Assembly (NCBI GenBank): GCA_017303575.1
Contig: JAFLCL010000017.1
Location: 1-64,000, forward strand
DNA: 64,000 nucleotides
From: Deltaproteobacteria bacterium
GTDB taxonomy: Bacteria; Myxococcota_A; Polyangia; Polyangiales; Sandaracinaceae
Direction: 5' to 3'
The position numbers and the translations under genes are program-made. Under the pieces are notes generated by a model that made no database searches, was not told the DNA's origin, and saw only the letters and a program-made list of their open reading frames with translations. This document shows, piece by piece, positions 35,801 to 43,405 of this stretch (positions are counted from its first letter, which is position 1; every line of letters begins with the position of its first letter).

Positions 35801-37273
35801 GTCGCAGAGTCCATCCAGCTGCGCCGCACGCTCGAGAGCGAGACCGTCGACACCCAGGCGCGCTCGGATCTCCCAGCGTGGCTCGAGGTGCAGCGCACGC
35901 TCGAGATCGGTGTGCGCTGGACCGTGCGCACGACGGTGGTCCGTCGCTCACCCGCCAATGCGCCCACCGTCTCTCGCGTTCCGCTCCTCGCGGGTGAGCG
36001 CGTCACCGACTCGGGCGTGACCGTCGAGAACGGGCACGTGCTCGTCACGCTCGGACAGCAAGACACGCAGGCGAGCTGGACCTCGGTGCTCGAGCCGAGC
36101 GACACGATCACGCTGCACGCTCGAGAGGTGGGCGCGCCGACGGAGGGCCCGACGAACGAGGTGTGGGTGCTCGCGTGCACGCCGCTGTGGCACTGCGAGA
36201 CGCCGAGCGTGGCGGAGGGCGGCATCGCGCCGACCAACGAGGGCAGCACGGGCACCTGGCAGCCCACGTTCCATCCGTGGCCGGGCGAGTCGCTCACCGT
36301 GACGCTCACGCGCCCCGAGGCGGCCGAGGGTCAGTCGCTCACCGTCGACAGCGCGCGCCTCGACGTGACGCCGGGCGTTCGGCTCACGAGCTCGAGCCTC
36401 ACCGTGAGCGTGCGATCGAGCGTGAGCGCGTCCTTCGCGATCGAGCTGCCTTCGGGCGCCGACGTGCAGTCGCTGACCGTCGATGGGCAGGCGCGCCCGC
36501 TCCAGCGCGAAGGCGATCGGGTGACCGTCTCGCTCCAGCCGGGGCATCACGATCTGACGCTCGCGTGGCAGGCAGACACGGGCTGGAGCACGGTGCTCGA
36601 GACGCCACGCGTCACGCTCGGCAGCCAAGCTGTCAACGTCGAGCTGCACGTGATGCTGTCGTCCGATCGCTGGGTGCTCTGGCTCGGTGGGCCCGACTGG
36701 GGCCCGGCCGTTCTCTTCTGGCCGTACCTCGCGCTCACCATCGTGATCGCGTTCGCGCTCTCACGGCGCAAGGACGTACCGCTCCAGCCGCACCAGTGGG
36801 TGCTGCTCCTCGTGGGGCTCACCCAGATCCCTGCTGTCGCAGCGCTCGTCGTGGTGCTGTGGTTCTTCCTCCTCTCGAACCGGCGCACGGATCTCGCGGT
36901 GCACGATCTCTACTTCGCCGCGCGCCAGATCGTGATCGTCGGCTACACGCTGCTCGCGTTCGCGTGTCTCGTGTGGGCCGTGGATGCGGGCCTGCTCGGG
37001 GATCCCGCGATGGAGATCGCAGGACCTCAGTGCTCGAGCGGTAGCGTGCGCTTCTTCGTGGATCGGACCGCCGACGCGCTCCCCACGGCGACCGTCGTGA
37101 GCCTGCCTCTGTGGGTCTACCGCGTGCTCATGTTCGTCTGGGCGCTGTGGCTCGCGATCTCGCTGCTGCGCTGGACGAAGTGGGGATGGCAGTCGTTCAA
37201 GGAGGGCGGCCTCTTCCGCTTCCCCTCGTCCCGACCGCGCGCGCCCGCGCGGCCCCCGCAGACGCGCGGGTGA
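32879..37273 (+). CDS. Large internally duplicated secreted/membrane protein with hexapeptide-repeat linker
   Basis: A 1464-residue protein with an N-terminal Sec signal (VITSLALALFACSFVNRAFA). Each half carries a similar beta-rich extracytoplasmic domain: compare PLPGRGRHWPIEVRVDGRAA with PLPGPSDTWVPTSVTIDGAP, and WLEPGTHRVEGRF with RVPPGSHAIVLTGS. Each half then ends in several membrane helices. The halves are joined by nine hexapeptide repeats (residues 759-812). The second half opens with an internal signal-like stretch (LLGAISVALALILTASAQA), which would be a cleavage site if the gene were split. I do not recognise the family. It follows the kinase operon by 89 bp. Confidence 0.8.
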   Translation: MPQRSLSARSRTRVITSLALALFACSFVNRAFAQPLPEADVPPALRPWIPWALEGSAHQCAARDGALGNDANPAYGSGEPVCVWPGEMSLVVGNDGGSFTLEVTTDRRSAQPLPGRGRHWPIEVRVDGRAAVVLALGGQPVLWLEPGTHRVEGRFVWDAPPDTLAVPDTIARISLVRDGTTTTGARGAGGEVWLRGTAAEPTGEEEVGLEVHRRIQDGSPLELSTRIVVRAAGRARELRLPNVLPAGVVPVEVSADLPVRLLASGELSIQLRAGTFEISIRALAANPETVFRRPNLPAPWPDQEVWVWSPDEAFRQVEIQGAAGIDPQRTSLPDAWRTSSAYLVDPSTELTLHTVRRGQATPPPNRLDLTREAWLDVDGSGYTVRDSLGVEMHTAHRLELVRGELGRVSLDGQDQLVTRASEGGRAGIELRDTRRSFVAEWRMDREGSRLPAVNWSEDAASSSTTLHLPPGWTLVHASGVDRAPGTWLDHWTLLGVFALLLISAAVGRAYGWPWGVVALAGVGLAFHETGAPQWLWLLLAALVALHRALGARAIERVVRWVYVAVGLFAVAVVVWFSATQLTHALYPQLATPDAPWSGGDLLDLTLSRSQSVEAVAEESPAWLQASDDMEGGRGGANRYGILGGSDGYDARSVQTNSYWLDPNAIVQTGFGLPTWSWSRYELSFGGPVTADHEITVHLLPPWGFRLAAFLRAALLLALLGVIVVRRPQKPASPTGPVGPRGDEEGPSATEVPGGNEVQSASDGANASDGPTASVAQGANDGEGANEGEGASDIQGASDTQGANEAEGPKEAGAAPRVLLGAISVALALILTASAQAQEIPSSTTLDALRERLTRPAPCGERCSEANRMQIDVSNDALVIRMDVSAANVSAYPLPGPSDTWVPTSVTIDGAPTRSLVRLDNGFLHVRVPPGSHAIVLTGSVAGRDAVTLALGRPPRSLEVVAEGWEASGHVSDDRVAESIQLRRTLESETVDTQARSDLPAWLEVQRTLEIGVRWTVRTTVVRRSPANAPTVSRVPLLAGERVTDSGVTVENGHVLVTLGQQDTQASWTSVLEPSDTITLHAREVGAPTEGPTNEVWVLACTPLWHCETPSVAEGGIAPTNEGSTGTWQPTFHPWPGESLTVTLTRPEAAEGQSLTVDSARLDVTPGVRLTSSSLTVSVRSSVSASFAIELPSGADVQSLTVDGQARPLQREGDRVTVSLQPGHHDLTLAWQADTGWSTVLETPRVTLGSQAVNVELHVMLSSDRWVLWLGGPDWGPAVLFWPYLALTIVIAFALSRRKDVPLQPHQWVLLLVGLTQIPAVAALVVVLWFFLLSNRRTDLAVHDLYFAARQIVIVGYTLLAFACLVWAVDAGLLGDPAMEIAGPQCSSGSVRFFVDRTADALPTATVVSLPLWVYRVLMFVWALWLAISLLRWTKWGWQSFKEGGLFRFPSSRPRAPARPPQTRG
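35153..35314 (+). repeat. Nine in-frame 18-bp tandem repeats (hexapeptide GA[NS][DE]xx)
   Basis: Nine degenerate 18-bp units run without gap, for example GGTGCCAATGACGGCGAG and GGTGCCAGTGATATCCAG. They encode six-residue units such as GANDGE, GANEGE, GASDIQ, GASDTQ and GANEAE (residues 759-812). Local GC is visibly lower than in the flanks. The repeats form the linker between the two halves of the 1464-residue protein. Confidence 0.85.
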
Positions 37274-37287
37274 TCGAACCGTGAGCC

Positions 37288-38067
37288 TCAGCCCGCGTGG
37301 CGCGCGACGAAGTCGTCGATCAACGCGCGGGCGATGCTCAGCTTCGGAGGCACGACGGGCAGCGCGTTCGGCGCGAACCAGTCGGCCTCCGCGAGCTCGG
37401 CGTCCTCGAGCACGATCTCTCCTGCCGCCCAGTCGCAGTTGAAGCCGACCATCAGCGAGCCCCCCAGTGGCCAGGGCTGGCTGCCGAAGTAGCGCACGTT
37501 CGTGACGGTGATCCCCGCCTCTTCGTGGACCTCACGCACCACTGTCTCCTCGAGCGTCTCGCCCAGCTCCACGAAGCCCGCGAGGGCCGAGAAGAACGGG
37601 ACGGGAAAACGATGGCTGCGCGCCAGCAAGGCCTTGCCCTCGCGCTCGACGAGCATGATCACCGCGGGCGAGATGCGCGGATACACGCCGAAGCCGCACT
37701 TCGTGCACACGCGACTTCGCTCCGTCTGCGAGCGCTCCGTGGGAGCGCCACAGCGCCCGCAGTGACGGTGATCCTGGTCCCACGCCACGAGCCCGAGCGC
37801 GCGCTGGGCCACGGCGAACTCCTCGTCGTGGAGCGCGCCGAAGAGGTGTCGCAGCGAGATGATCTCGAGCTCGGGGCCTTCGCTCGCATCGGCAGCGAAG
37901 TAGGCCTCGTCTCCGATCGTGCCGAGGAAGATCGCGCCCACAGGCGCACGTCCGACAGGGACGTGCGGCGCGCCATCTCTGCGCTCGATGGCCAACGACT
38001 GACCCTTCGACACGAAGAACAGGCGTCCCTCGGTCGCCTCGGTGCGGATCCCTCCGACGAATCTCAT
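37288..38067 (-). CDS. nudC: NAD+/NADH pyrophosphatase (NudC-like Nudix hydrolase)
   Basis: A 259-residue protein starting at ATG 38067. It has the NudC order: an N-terminal domain; a zinc ribbon with C103/C106 (CGRC) and C121/C124 (CTKC); and a Nudix box GFVELGETLEETVVREVHEE (164-183) completed by AG. The NudC-specific SQPWPLGGSLM follows (196-206), where classical NudC has SQPWPFPxS. The enzyme hydrolyses NADH to NMNH and AMP and in bacteria also removes NAD caps from RNA. The start overlaps the stop of the GST gene (ATGA). Confidence 0.93.
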   Translation of the reverse strand: MRFVGGIRTEATEGRLFFVSKGQSLAIERRDGAPHVPVGRAPVGAIFLGTIGDEAYFAADASEGPELEIISLRHLFGALHDEEFAVAQRALGLVAWDQDHRHCGRCGAPTERSQTERSRVCTKCGFGVYPRISPAVIMLVEREGKALLARSHRFPVPFFSALAGFVELGETLEETVVREVHEEAGITVTNVRYFGSQPWPLGGSLMVGFNCDWAAGEIVLEDAELAEADWFAPNALPVVPPKLSIARALIDDFVARHAG

Positions 38068-38879
38068 CGCACTTCGCTCACGCGCGTCAGGCCGAGCTCG
38101 ACGTCGCTCGCCGAGTGCCCGTACTTGTCGGCCGGTGGCCACGGCCGCTCGCGCCAGTGCGGCTCGAACACGAAGGACGATCGGGTGCGCCCTGCGACGA
38201 GCGCGCCGTTACCCGCGCCCTTCGCGTAGTCGTAGTAGCTCTTCACGATCTCCTCGCGGCTCGTCTGCTGCGCGGCTGGGTGCTCGAGGCAGGCGTCGCG
38301 GAACCGACGCACACGCGCGAAGGTCTCGGTGTCGGGGAGCGTGAAGCCCTCGTAGTAGTCGAGGAACCAGAAGCGCATGAACATCGGCGTGAACACAGCC
38401 TCCGCCCAGCCGAACGACTCGAAGAGGAACGTGTCGCCCTTCGCGAACTGCACGAGGTACGCGTCGAGCGCGGCGTACTGCGCGAGCAGCGCCTCGGTGA
38501 GGCTCTGTCGCTTCGTGAGGTCCTGGTTGAGCACGAGCCTGTAGCCCGCGTTCACGAACGGGCCCTCCAAGCTCGTCATGAGGTTCTCGATCGCGCGCTC
38601 GGTCACGTCGTGGCGCGCGACGGGGCGCTCGGGGAAGAGCTCGTCGAGGTAGCGCATGAGCACGAGGCTCTCGCGCAGGACGGTGCCGTCCGTCGTCTCG
38701 AGGATCGGCATGGCTGTGGTGCCTCGGGTCTTGGCGAGCAGCTCGGGCGTCCGTGGTCGCGTGATGTCGACGACGTGGAAGTCGACGTCGGCGCGTCGCC
38801 CCTTCAGCTCGAGCACGATCTCGAGGCGCTGACAGAAAGGGCACACGGGGATGTGATGAACGGCGGGTCGAGCGAGCAC
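38064..38879 (-). CDS. Glutathione S-transferase family protein
   Basis: A 271-residue cytoplasmic protein from GTG 38879; no ATG lies before the active site. The N-terminal thioredoxin-like domain contains HHIPVCPFCQRLEIVLELKG with a CPFC motif, and the cis-Pro/GSH segment TAMPILETTDGTVLRESLVLMRYLDELFP. A helical C-terminal domain follows (YAALDAYLVQFAKGDTFLFESFGWAEAVFTPMFMR). The CxxC suggests an omega/glutaredoxin-like or glutathionyl-reductase type rather than a classical transferase. It is cotranscribed with nudC downstream (4-bp overlap) and divergent from the dehydrogenase at 38974. Confidence 0.88.
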   Translation of the reverse strand: MLARPAVHHIPVCPFCQRLEIVLELKGRRADVDFHVVDITRPRTPELLAKTRGTTAMPILETTDGTVLRESLVLMRYLDELFPERPVARHDVTERAIENLMTSLEGPFVNAGYRLVLNQDLTKRQSLTEALLAQYAALDAYLVQFAKGDTFLFESFGWAEAVFTPMFMRFWFLDYYEGFTLPDTETFARVRRFRDACLEHPAAQQTSREEIVKSYYDYAKGAGNGALVAGRTRSSFVFEPHWRERPWPPADKYGHSASDVELGLTRVSEVR

Positions 38880-38973
38880 GCGCGGAGCGTAGGCCAACGC
38901 GCCCCGACATGCCGCTGATCGACGGCGGAGGTGGATGGGACGGCGCAGGCTCGCTCCCGTACGATCGCGGTCC

Positions 38974-40281
38974 ATGCCGTCAGGGTGTCAGCACGATCTC
39001 GATCTCGGGCCCGAGTCCTCGTTCTCCATCGACGCGTCCGCGATCGTCTTCGGTCGCGGCGCGCTGCACGAGCTCGGCGATCACCTGCGCACGCTCACGA
39101 GCGGCTCGCGCGTCGTTCTCTTCACCGATGCGCGCCTCGCCTCGCTCGTGCACCTCGACTGCGCCAAGACCTCGCTGTCGCGCGCGGGCCTCGACGTCGT
39201 CGTCTACGACCGCGTGCACGTGGAGCCCACCGACCGCTCGTTCCTCGAAGCCACGGCGTTCGCGAAGGACGGTCGCTTCGACGCGTACGTGTCGCTCGGC
39301 GGTGGCTCGGTGATCGACACGACCAAGGCGGCCGCGCTCTACGCGACGTACCCCGCGGAGCTCCTCGCGTACGTGAACGCACCGCTCGGCGAGGGCAGGG
39401 CGGTGCCGGGTCCGCTGCCGCCGCACGTCGCGTGTCCCACGACCTGCGGTACCGGCTCGGAGTGCACGGGCATCGCGGTCTTCGATCTGCTCGCGACGAG
39501 GGTGAAGACTGGCATCGCCTCGCGACGTCTACGGCCTTCGCTCGCGATCGTCGATCCCGAGGTCACGCGTACGCTGCCGCCCGAGGTCGTCGCGGCGAGC
39601 GGCTTCGACGTGCTCTGTCACGCGATCGAGTCCTATACCGCGCGCCCCTTCACGAGCCGCGCGAGGCCGCGCCCGTTCACGACGCGACCGATGAGCCAGG
39701 GACAGAACCCGTGGAGCGATCTCGGCAGCCTGGAGGCGCTGCGGCTGGCCGGTCGATCGCTGGTTCGCGCGTTCGAGGACGCGAACGACGACGAAGCGCG
39801 CGGTGATCTCCTGTGGGCTGCGACGCTCGCGGGCATCGCGTTCGGCAACGCTGGCGTGCACCTGCCACACGCGATGAGCTACGCCGTCGCCGGCCTCGTG
39901 AAGGGCTACATGGCGCCCGGCTATCCCGACGACGAGCCACGCGTCCCCCACGGGACGAGCGTGGTGCTCAACGCGCCGAGCGTGTTCCGTTGGACGGCGA
40001 AGACGAGCCCCGCGCGTCACCTCGCGTGTGCCGAAGCGCTCGGAGCCGACGTGCGCGGCGCCTCACCCGACGATGCGGGCGAGATCCTCGCGCGCACGCT
40101 GCTCGGCCTCATGCGCGCCACTCGCTTGCCCGTTGGCCTGACGGCCGTCGGCTATGCCTCGAGCGATCTCGACGCCCTCGCCGACCGCGCGATCGTGCAG
40201 AAGCGTCTCGTCGACAACGCGCCCTGCGCCGTCGATCGTGAGCGCATGCGCGCGCTCTTCGAGGGCGCGCTCTCCTACTGA
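38974..40281 (+). CDS. Hydroxyacid-oxoacid transhydrogenase-like iron-containing alcohol dehydrogenase
   Basis: A 435-residue protein starting at ATG 38974. The group III iron-ADH landmarks are there: [14 protein letters not shown] (NAD phosphate loop), [17 protein letters not shown], and metal ligands in [17 protein letters not shown] and [17 protein letters not shown]. The block [20 protein letters not shown] with [15 protein letters not shown] matches the ADHFE1/HOT subfamily, which couples 4-hydroxybutyrate oxidation to 2-oxoglutarate reduction. Substrate assignment rests on family similarity only. It is followed convergently by the acyl-CoA dehydrogenase gene with a 4-bp gap. Confidence 0.88.
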   Translation: MPSGCQHDLDLGPESSFSIDASAIVFGRGALHELGDHLRTLTSGSRVVLFTDARLASLVHLDCAKTSLSRAGLDVVVYDRVHVEPTDRSFLEATAFAKDGRFDAYVSLGGGSVIDTTKAAALYATYPAELLAYVNAPLGEGRAVPGPLPPHVACPTTCGTGSECTGIAVFDLLATRVKTGIASRRLRPSLAIVDPEVTRTLPPEVVAASGFDVLCHAIESYTARPFTSRARPRPFTTRPMSQGQNPWSDLGSLEALRLAGRSLVRAFEDANDDEARGDLLWAATLAGIAFGNAGVHLPHAMSYAVAGLVKGYMAPGYPDDEPRVPHGTSVVLNAPSVFRWTAKTSPARHLACAEALGADVRGASPDDAGEILARTLLGLMRATRLPVGLTAVGYASSDLDALADRAIVQKRLVDNAPCAVDRERMRALFEGALSY

Positions 40282-40285
40282 CCGA

Positions 40286-41470
40286 TCAATAGCTGCGAGG
40301 CAGACGCAGCACGTGCTCGGCGACCTGGTTGAGGATCATCTCGCGCGAGATGGGTGCGGTGCGGAGCAGGCGTGTGTCCACGAACGACTGGATGAGCCCG
40401 TAGTCGCGATCGAAGCCGTTGCCTCCGTGGGTCTGCAGGGCCTGATCGGCGGCGCGGATCGCGAGCTCGCCCGCGAGGTACTTGGCCATCGTCGCGATCG
40501 GACCGATCTCTTGGGGCGGCGCGTTCTGATCGAAGAGCACCGCGGCCTTGTAGAAGAGCAGGCGCACGGCCTCGAGCTCGCTCTTGATCTCTGCGAGCGG
40601 GTGCTGGATCGCCTGGTAGCTGCCGATCGCGCGATCGCCGAACACCTTGCGCTCGCGCGCGTAGCTGCACGCGCGATCGAGGAGGCGGTCGGTCATCCCG
40701 ATCGCGCTCGCGGTGGCGAGCGTGCGCTCCGCGTTGAGCACGTCGAACATCGGCACGATGCCCTGGTGCTCCTCGCCGATCAGCTGCTCGACGATCACGT
40801 CGTCGAAGTGGAGCGTCCACTGCTTGAGACCCTCGATGCCCTCGGTGTTGAGCTCGGTCATGGTGAAGCCCTTCGCCTTCGGATCGACGATCACCACGTT
40901 GAAGCCCGCGATCTTCGGCAGGCCCTTCTCCTCGCGCTCGGCGGAGGTCATCGAGCGCGCGATGACGAGCACGCGGTCCGCGACGTCGACACCCGTGATG
41001 AAGGTCTTGGTGCCGTTCAGCACGATCTCGTTGCCGCGACGCACCGCGGTCGTCCGCATCTTGAAGCTGTTCGACCCCGCGTCGGGCTCGGTGATGGCGA
41101 ACGCCATCTTCATCTCACCCTTCGCGATCGCGGGCAGGTAGCGCCTGCGCGCCTCGTCGGGCCCCGCGCGCAGGATGCAGAGCGCGTCCATCATCGTCAG
41201 CATCACGAGCGCGCTGCCGCAGCCCTGACCGGCCATGGCCTCCATCGCGATCGCCATCGCGGCCATGCCCATGTTCGAGCCGCCGTACTCCTCGGGGAGG
41301 AGCGCACCGGTGAAGCCCGCTGCCGCGAAGTCTCTCCACCACTCGTCGGGGAACGCGCCCTCCGCGATCGTCCGCTTCTTGATCTCCTCCATGCGCGGGC
41401 CCCACTTCTTGCCGAAGCGGATCGCGGTCTCTTGGATCAAGGCCTGCTCGTCGGTCAGTCGGAAGTCCAT
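40286..41470 (-). CDS. Acyl-CoA dehydrogenase family protein
   Basis: A 394-residue protein; ATG 41470 opens MDFRLTDEQALIQETAIRF. ACAD hallmarks: FAAAGFTGALLPEEYGGSNM, MAFAITEPDAGSNSFKMRTTA, GTKTFITGVDVADRVLVIAR, RKVFGDRAIGSYQAIQHPLAE and LQTHGGNGFDRDYG. Where MCAD-type enzymes have the catalytic Glu in IYEGTN, this protein has LLRTAPISREM, so the usual base is missing there. It belongs to a subfamily in which the base must be elsewhere or the reaction differs. Acyl substrate unknown. It is divergent from the thioesterase gene, which suggests a shared acyl-CoA theme. Confidence 0.92.
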   Translation of the reverse strand: MDFRLTDEQALIQETAIRFGKKWGPRMEEIKKRTIAEGAFPDEWWRDFAAAGFTGALLPEEYGGSNMGMAAMAIAMEAMAGQGCGSALVMLTMMDALCILRAGPDEARRRYLPAIAKGEMKMAFAITEPDAGSNSFKMRTTAVRRGNEIVLNGTKTFITGVDVADRVLVIARSMTSAEREEKGLPKIAGFNVVIVDPKAKGFTMTELNTEGIEGLKQWTLHFDDVIVEQLIGEEHQGIVPMFDVLNAERTLATASAIGMTDRLLDRACSYARERKVFGDRAIGSYQAIQHPLAEIKSELEAVRLLFYKAAVLFDQNAPPQEIGPIATMAKYLAGELAIRAADQALQTHGGNGFDRDYGLIQSFVDTRLLRTAPISREMILNQVAEHVLRLPRSY

Positions 41471-41559
41471 CGTGCGCGCTCCTGGTGAGACTGGAGCATC
41501 GCCCTGGGCCCGCACGAGGCCAAGGTGCTTCGCGCGATCGCGCGGCGAGGCGTGCGACG

Positions 41560-42018
41560 ATGCGCTCGATGAGCACGCGCCCCACGCCCACGCTGCGCGA
41601 GCAGTACCTCTGGCAGATCCCGATCACGACGCGTTGGGCCGACAACGACGTCTACGGTCACGTGAACAACGTCGTCTACTACGCGTTCTTCGACACCGTC
41701 ATCAACCGCTACCTCATCGAGGTCGGCGGCCTCGACATCCATCGAGGCGACACGATCGGTCTCTGTGTCGCGAGCGGCTGCAGCTACCACGCTCCCGTCG
41801 CGTACCCCGACGCGCTCGAGGGGCACCTCCGTGTCGTGCACCTCGGCACGAGCAGCGTTCGTTACGAGATCGGGATCTTCCGCGCGGGCGACGAGCGATC
41901 GGTGGCGGACGGCCACTTCACGCACGTCTTCGTCGGTCGCAGTGATCGGAAGCCGATGCCCATCCCCAGCGGGACGCGCGATGCGCTCGAGCGCGTGCTC
42001 GTGCGAGGTGCATCGTGA
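41560..42018 (+). CDS. Hotdog-fold acyl-CoA thioesterase (4HBT type)
   Basis: A 152-residue protein from ATG 41560 (ATG 41569, MSTRPTP, is equally possible). The 4HBT signature is TRWADNDVYGHVNNVVYYAFFD, with the catalytic Asp in TRWAD/ND and the GHVNN turn. VINRYLIEVGGLDI and ASGCSYHAPVAYPDALEGHLRV follow. Family members hydrolyse acyl-CoA or acyl-ACP thioesters. The stop overlaps the GTG start of the next gene (GTGA, 42015-42018), and the gene is divergent from an acyl-CoA dehydrogenase. Confidence 0.9.
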   Translation: MRSMSTRPTPTLREQYLWQIPITTRWADNDVYGHVNNVVYYAFFDTVINRYLIEVGGLDIHRGDTIGLCVASGCSYHAPVAYPDALEGHLRVVHLGTSSVRYEIGIFRAGDERSVADGHFTHVFVGRSDRKPMPIPSGTRDALERVLVRGAS

Positions 42019-43355
42019 GCGTCACGGTCGTCCTCGAGGGTCCCGGGATCTCCGTCGAGCGCGGGGTCGAGCTGATCCGCGCTGCGGCGCCGCTCGTGAT
42101 CGGCAGGGCCCTCGATCTGCGAGAGGTGGAGCGCGTGAGGCTCGACGACCAGGACGGTCGCTCTGCGTGTTGGGCAGCGCGGTGGGTCGACGGCGACGTG
42201 GAGCTCGCCGCGAGCGTGATGAACGGCGATGGCAATCCACGCGACGGCTACGGCTACTCGATGTCGGTGAAGCTCCTCGCGTCGTACGAAGGTCGCTCGC
42301 CAGGGTGGCGCGCCGAGCTCATCGACGGTGGCTGGGAGCCCATGTTTCGCGGACCGATCCGCCTCCGTCTCCTCGGCGTCACGCCCGAGGCGCTCGACGC
42401 GATCCGTGTGCAGGCCGTCGCGCTCCTCGGCGCGCACCGCGACGTCACCTTCGACGATCCGTACGCGCTTCGCGAGGTCGTCGAGACCTTCGATCGCGAG
42501 GGCCATCACGCGTGGGTCCGCGACTTCCTCGCGCGACCGCTTCGGTCGACCGACACGTGGGTGAGCGCGAGCCTCTGCGCGCGCAAGATGGCGCTCCTCG
42601 GCGCCGACCCCGAGACGGCCCGCACGTGGCTCACGATCGAGCCGTTCGCGTCGCTCGCGTGGTCTGCGCTCGCGGAGGCAGGCGGTGACGCGACGAGCAG
42701 CGAAGGCGACGCACGCATTCTCGCGGCGCTGACGAATCCGTTCTCACCGTGCGCGATCGAGCGCGCCGCGAGCGCGCGCCCGATCGACGCGTCCGCGCTG
42801 TCGGCTGCGATGTCGCACGTGTTCGCCGATCCCGCGTGGCGATGGCTCGACGCGAACGACCGAGACGCGTACGCGGCCCGACCCGACGCGTGGCAGCCGA
42901 GCGCCTGCGTGAGCGCGACGTGGGAGCGACCGGGTCACGTGCCGAGCGCCGCTGTCGATCGAGAGATCGCCACGTTCTTCGAGGCGAAGGGCGCGGCGAG
43001 GCTCGAGACGAGCTACGTGCACTCGGGCCCGCCGCTCGCAGAGCGAGGCACGCTCTCGCACCACTGCGGCATCGGCACGGGACACTCCGTGCGTCGCGCC
43101 ATCGTCGAGCTCGCACCGATCGCGGCGCGCAGCCGTGTCGTGGCTGCGTGTCAGACCAACGCCGAGGATCGCCTCGCGTGCTTCGGCCTCGTGTGGCTCG
43201 ACGCGACGAGGCACGTCGTGTGGCGCTACGTCGTTCATCACGAAGGCGAGAAGCTCGTGCGCTCCCCGATCACGTTCCACCTGATCGACCACGGCACCGA
43301 AGGCTGGGGCGCGCAGATCGAAGCGAGCCTCGGGCTCCGAGCGGCGAGCACGTAG
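42015..43355 (+). CDS. Hypothetical protein coupled to the thioesterase gene
   Basis: A 446-residue protein from a GTG that overlaps the upstream stop. It has no signal peptide or membrane helix, so it is probably cytoplasmic. Residues 1-130 look like an alpha/beta domain (MSVTVVLEGPGISVERGVELIR, WVDGDVELAASVMNGDG). The middle is helical and Ala-rich, possibly HEAT/TPR-like scaffolding (WVRDFLARPLRSTDTWVSASLC). The C-terminal 130 residues contain RGTLSHHCGIGTGHSVRRAIVE and RLACFGLVWLDATRHVVWRYV. I do not recognise a family. Codon usage fits the neighbours. Confidence 0.7.
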   Translation: MSVTVVLEGPGISVERGVELIRAAAPLVIGRALDLREVERVRLDDQDGRSACWAARWVDGDVELAASVMNGDGNPRDGYGYSMSVKLLASYEGRSPGWRAELIDGGWEPMFRGPIRLRLLGVTPEALDAIRVQAVALLGAHRDVTFDDPYALREVVETFDREGHHAWVRDFLARPLRSTDTWVSASLCARKMALLGADPETARTWLTIEPFASLAWSALAEAGGDATSSEGDARILAALTNPFSPCAIERAASARPIDASALSAAMSHVFADPAWRWLDANDRDAYAARPDAWQPSACVSATWERPGHVPSAAVDREIATFFEAKGAARLETSYVHSGPPLAERGTLSHHCGIGTGHSVRRAIVELAPIAARSRVVAACQTNAEDRLACFGLVWLDATRHVVWRYVVHHEGEKLVRSPITFHLIDHGTEGWGAQIEASLGLRAAST

Positions 43356-43405
43356 CCATGTGTGCTCGTCTCGATCGGAGTCGCCATGACTTCGGCAGCC
43401 CGTGA

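Noticed and set aside
41531-41544. Perfect palindrome CGCGCGATCGCGCG between divergent genes
   Set aside because: GCGATCGC-type words are very frequent throughout this DNA, so chance is likely.
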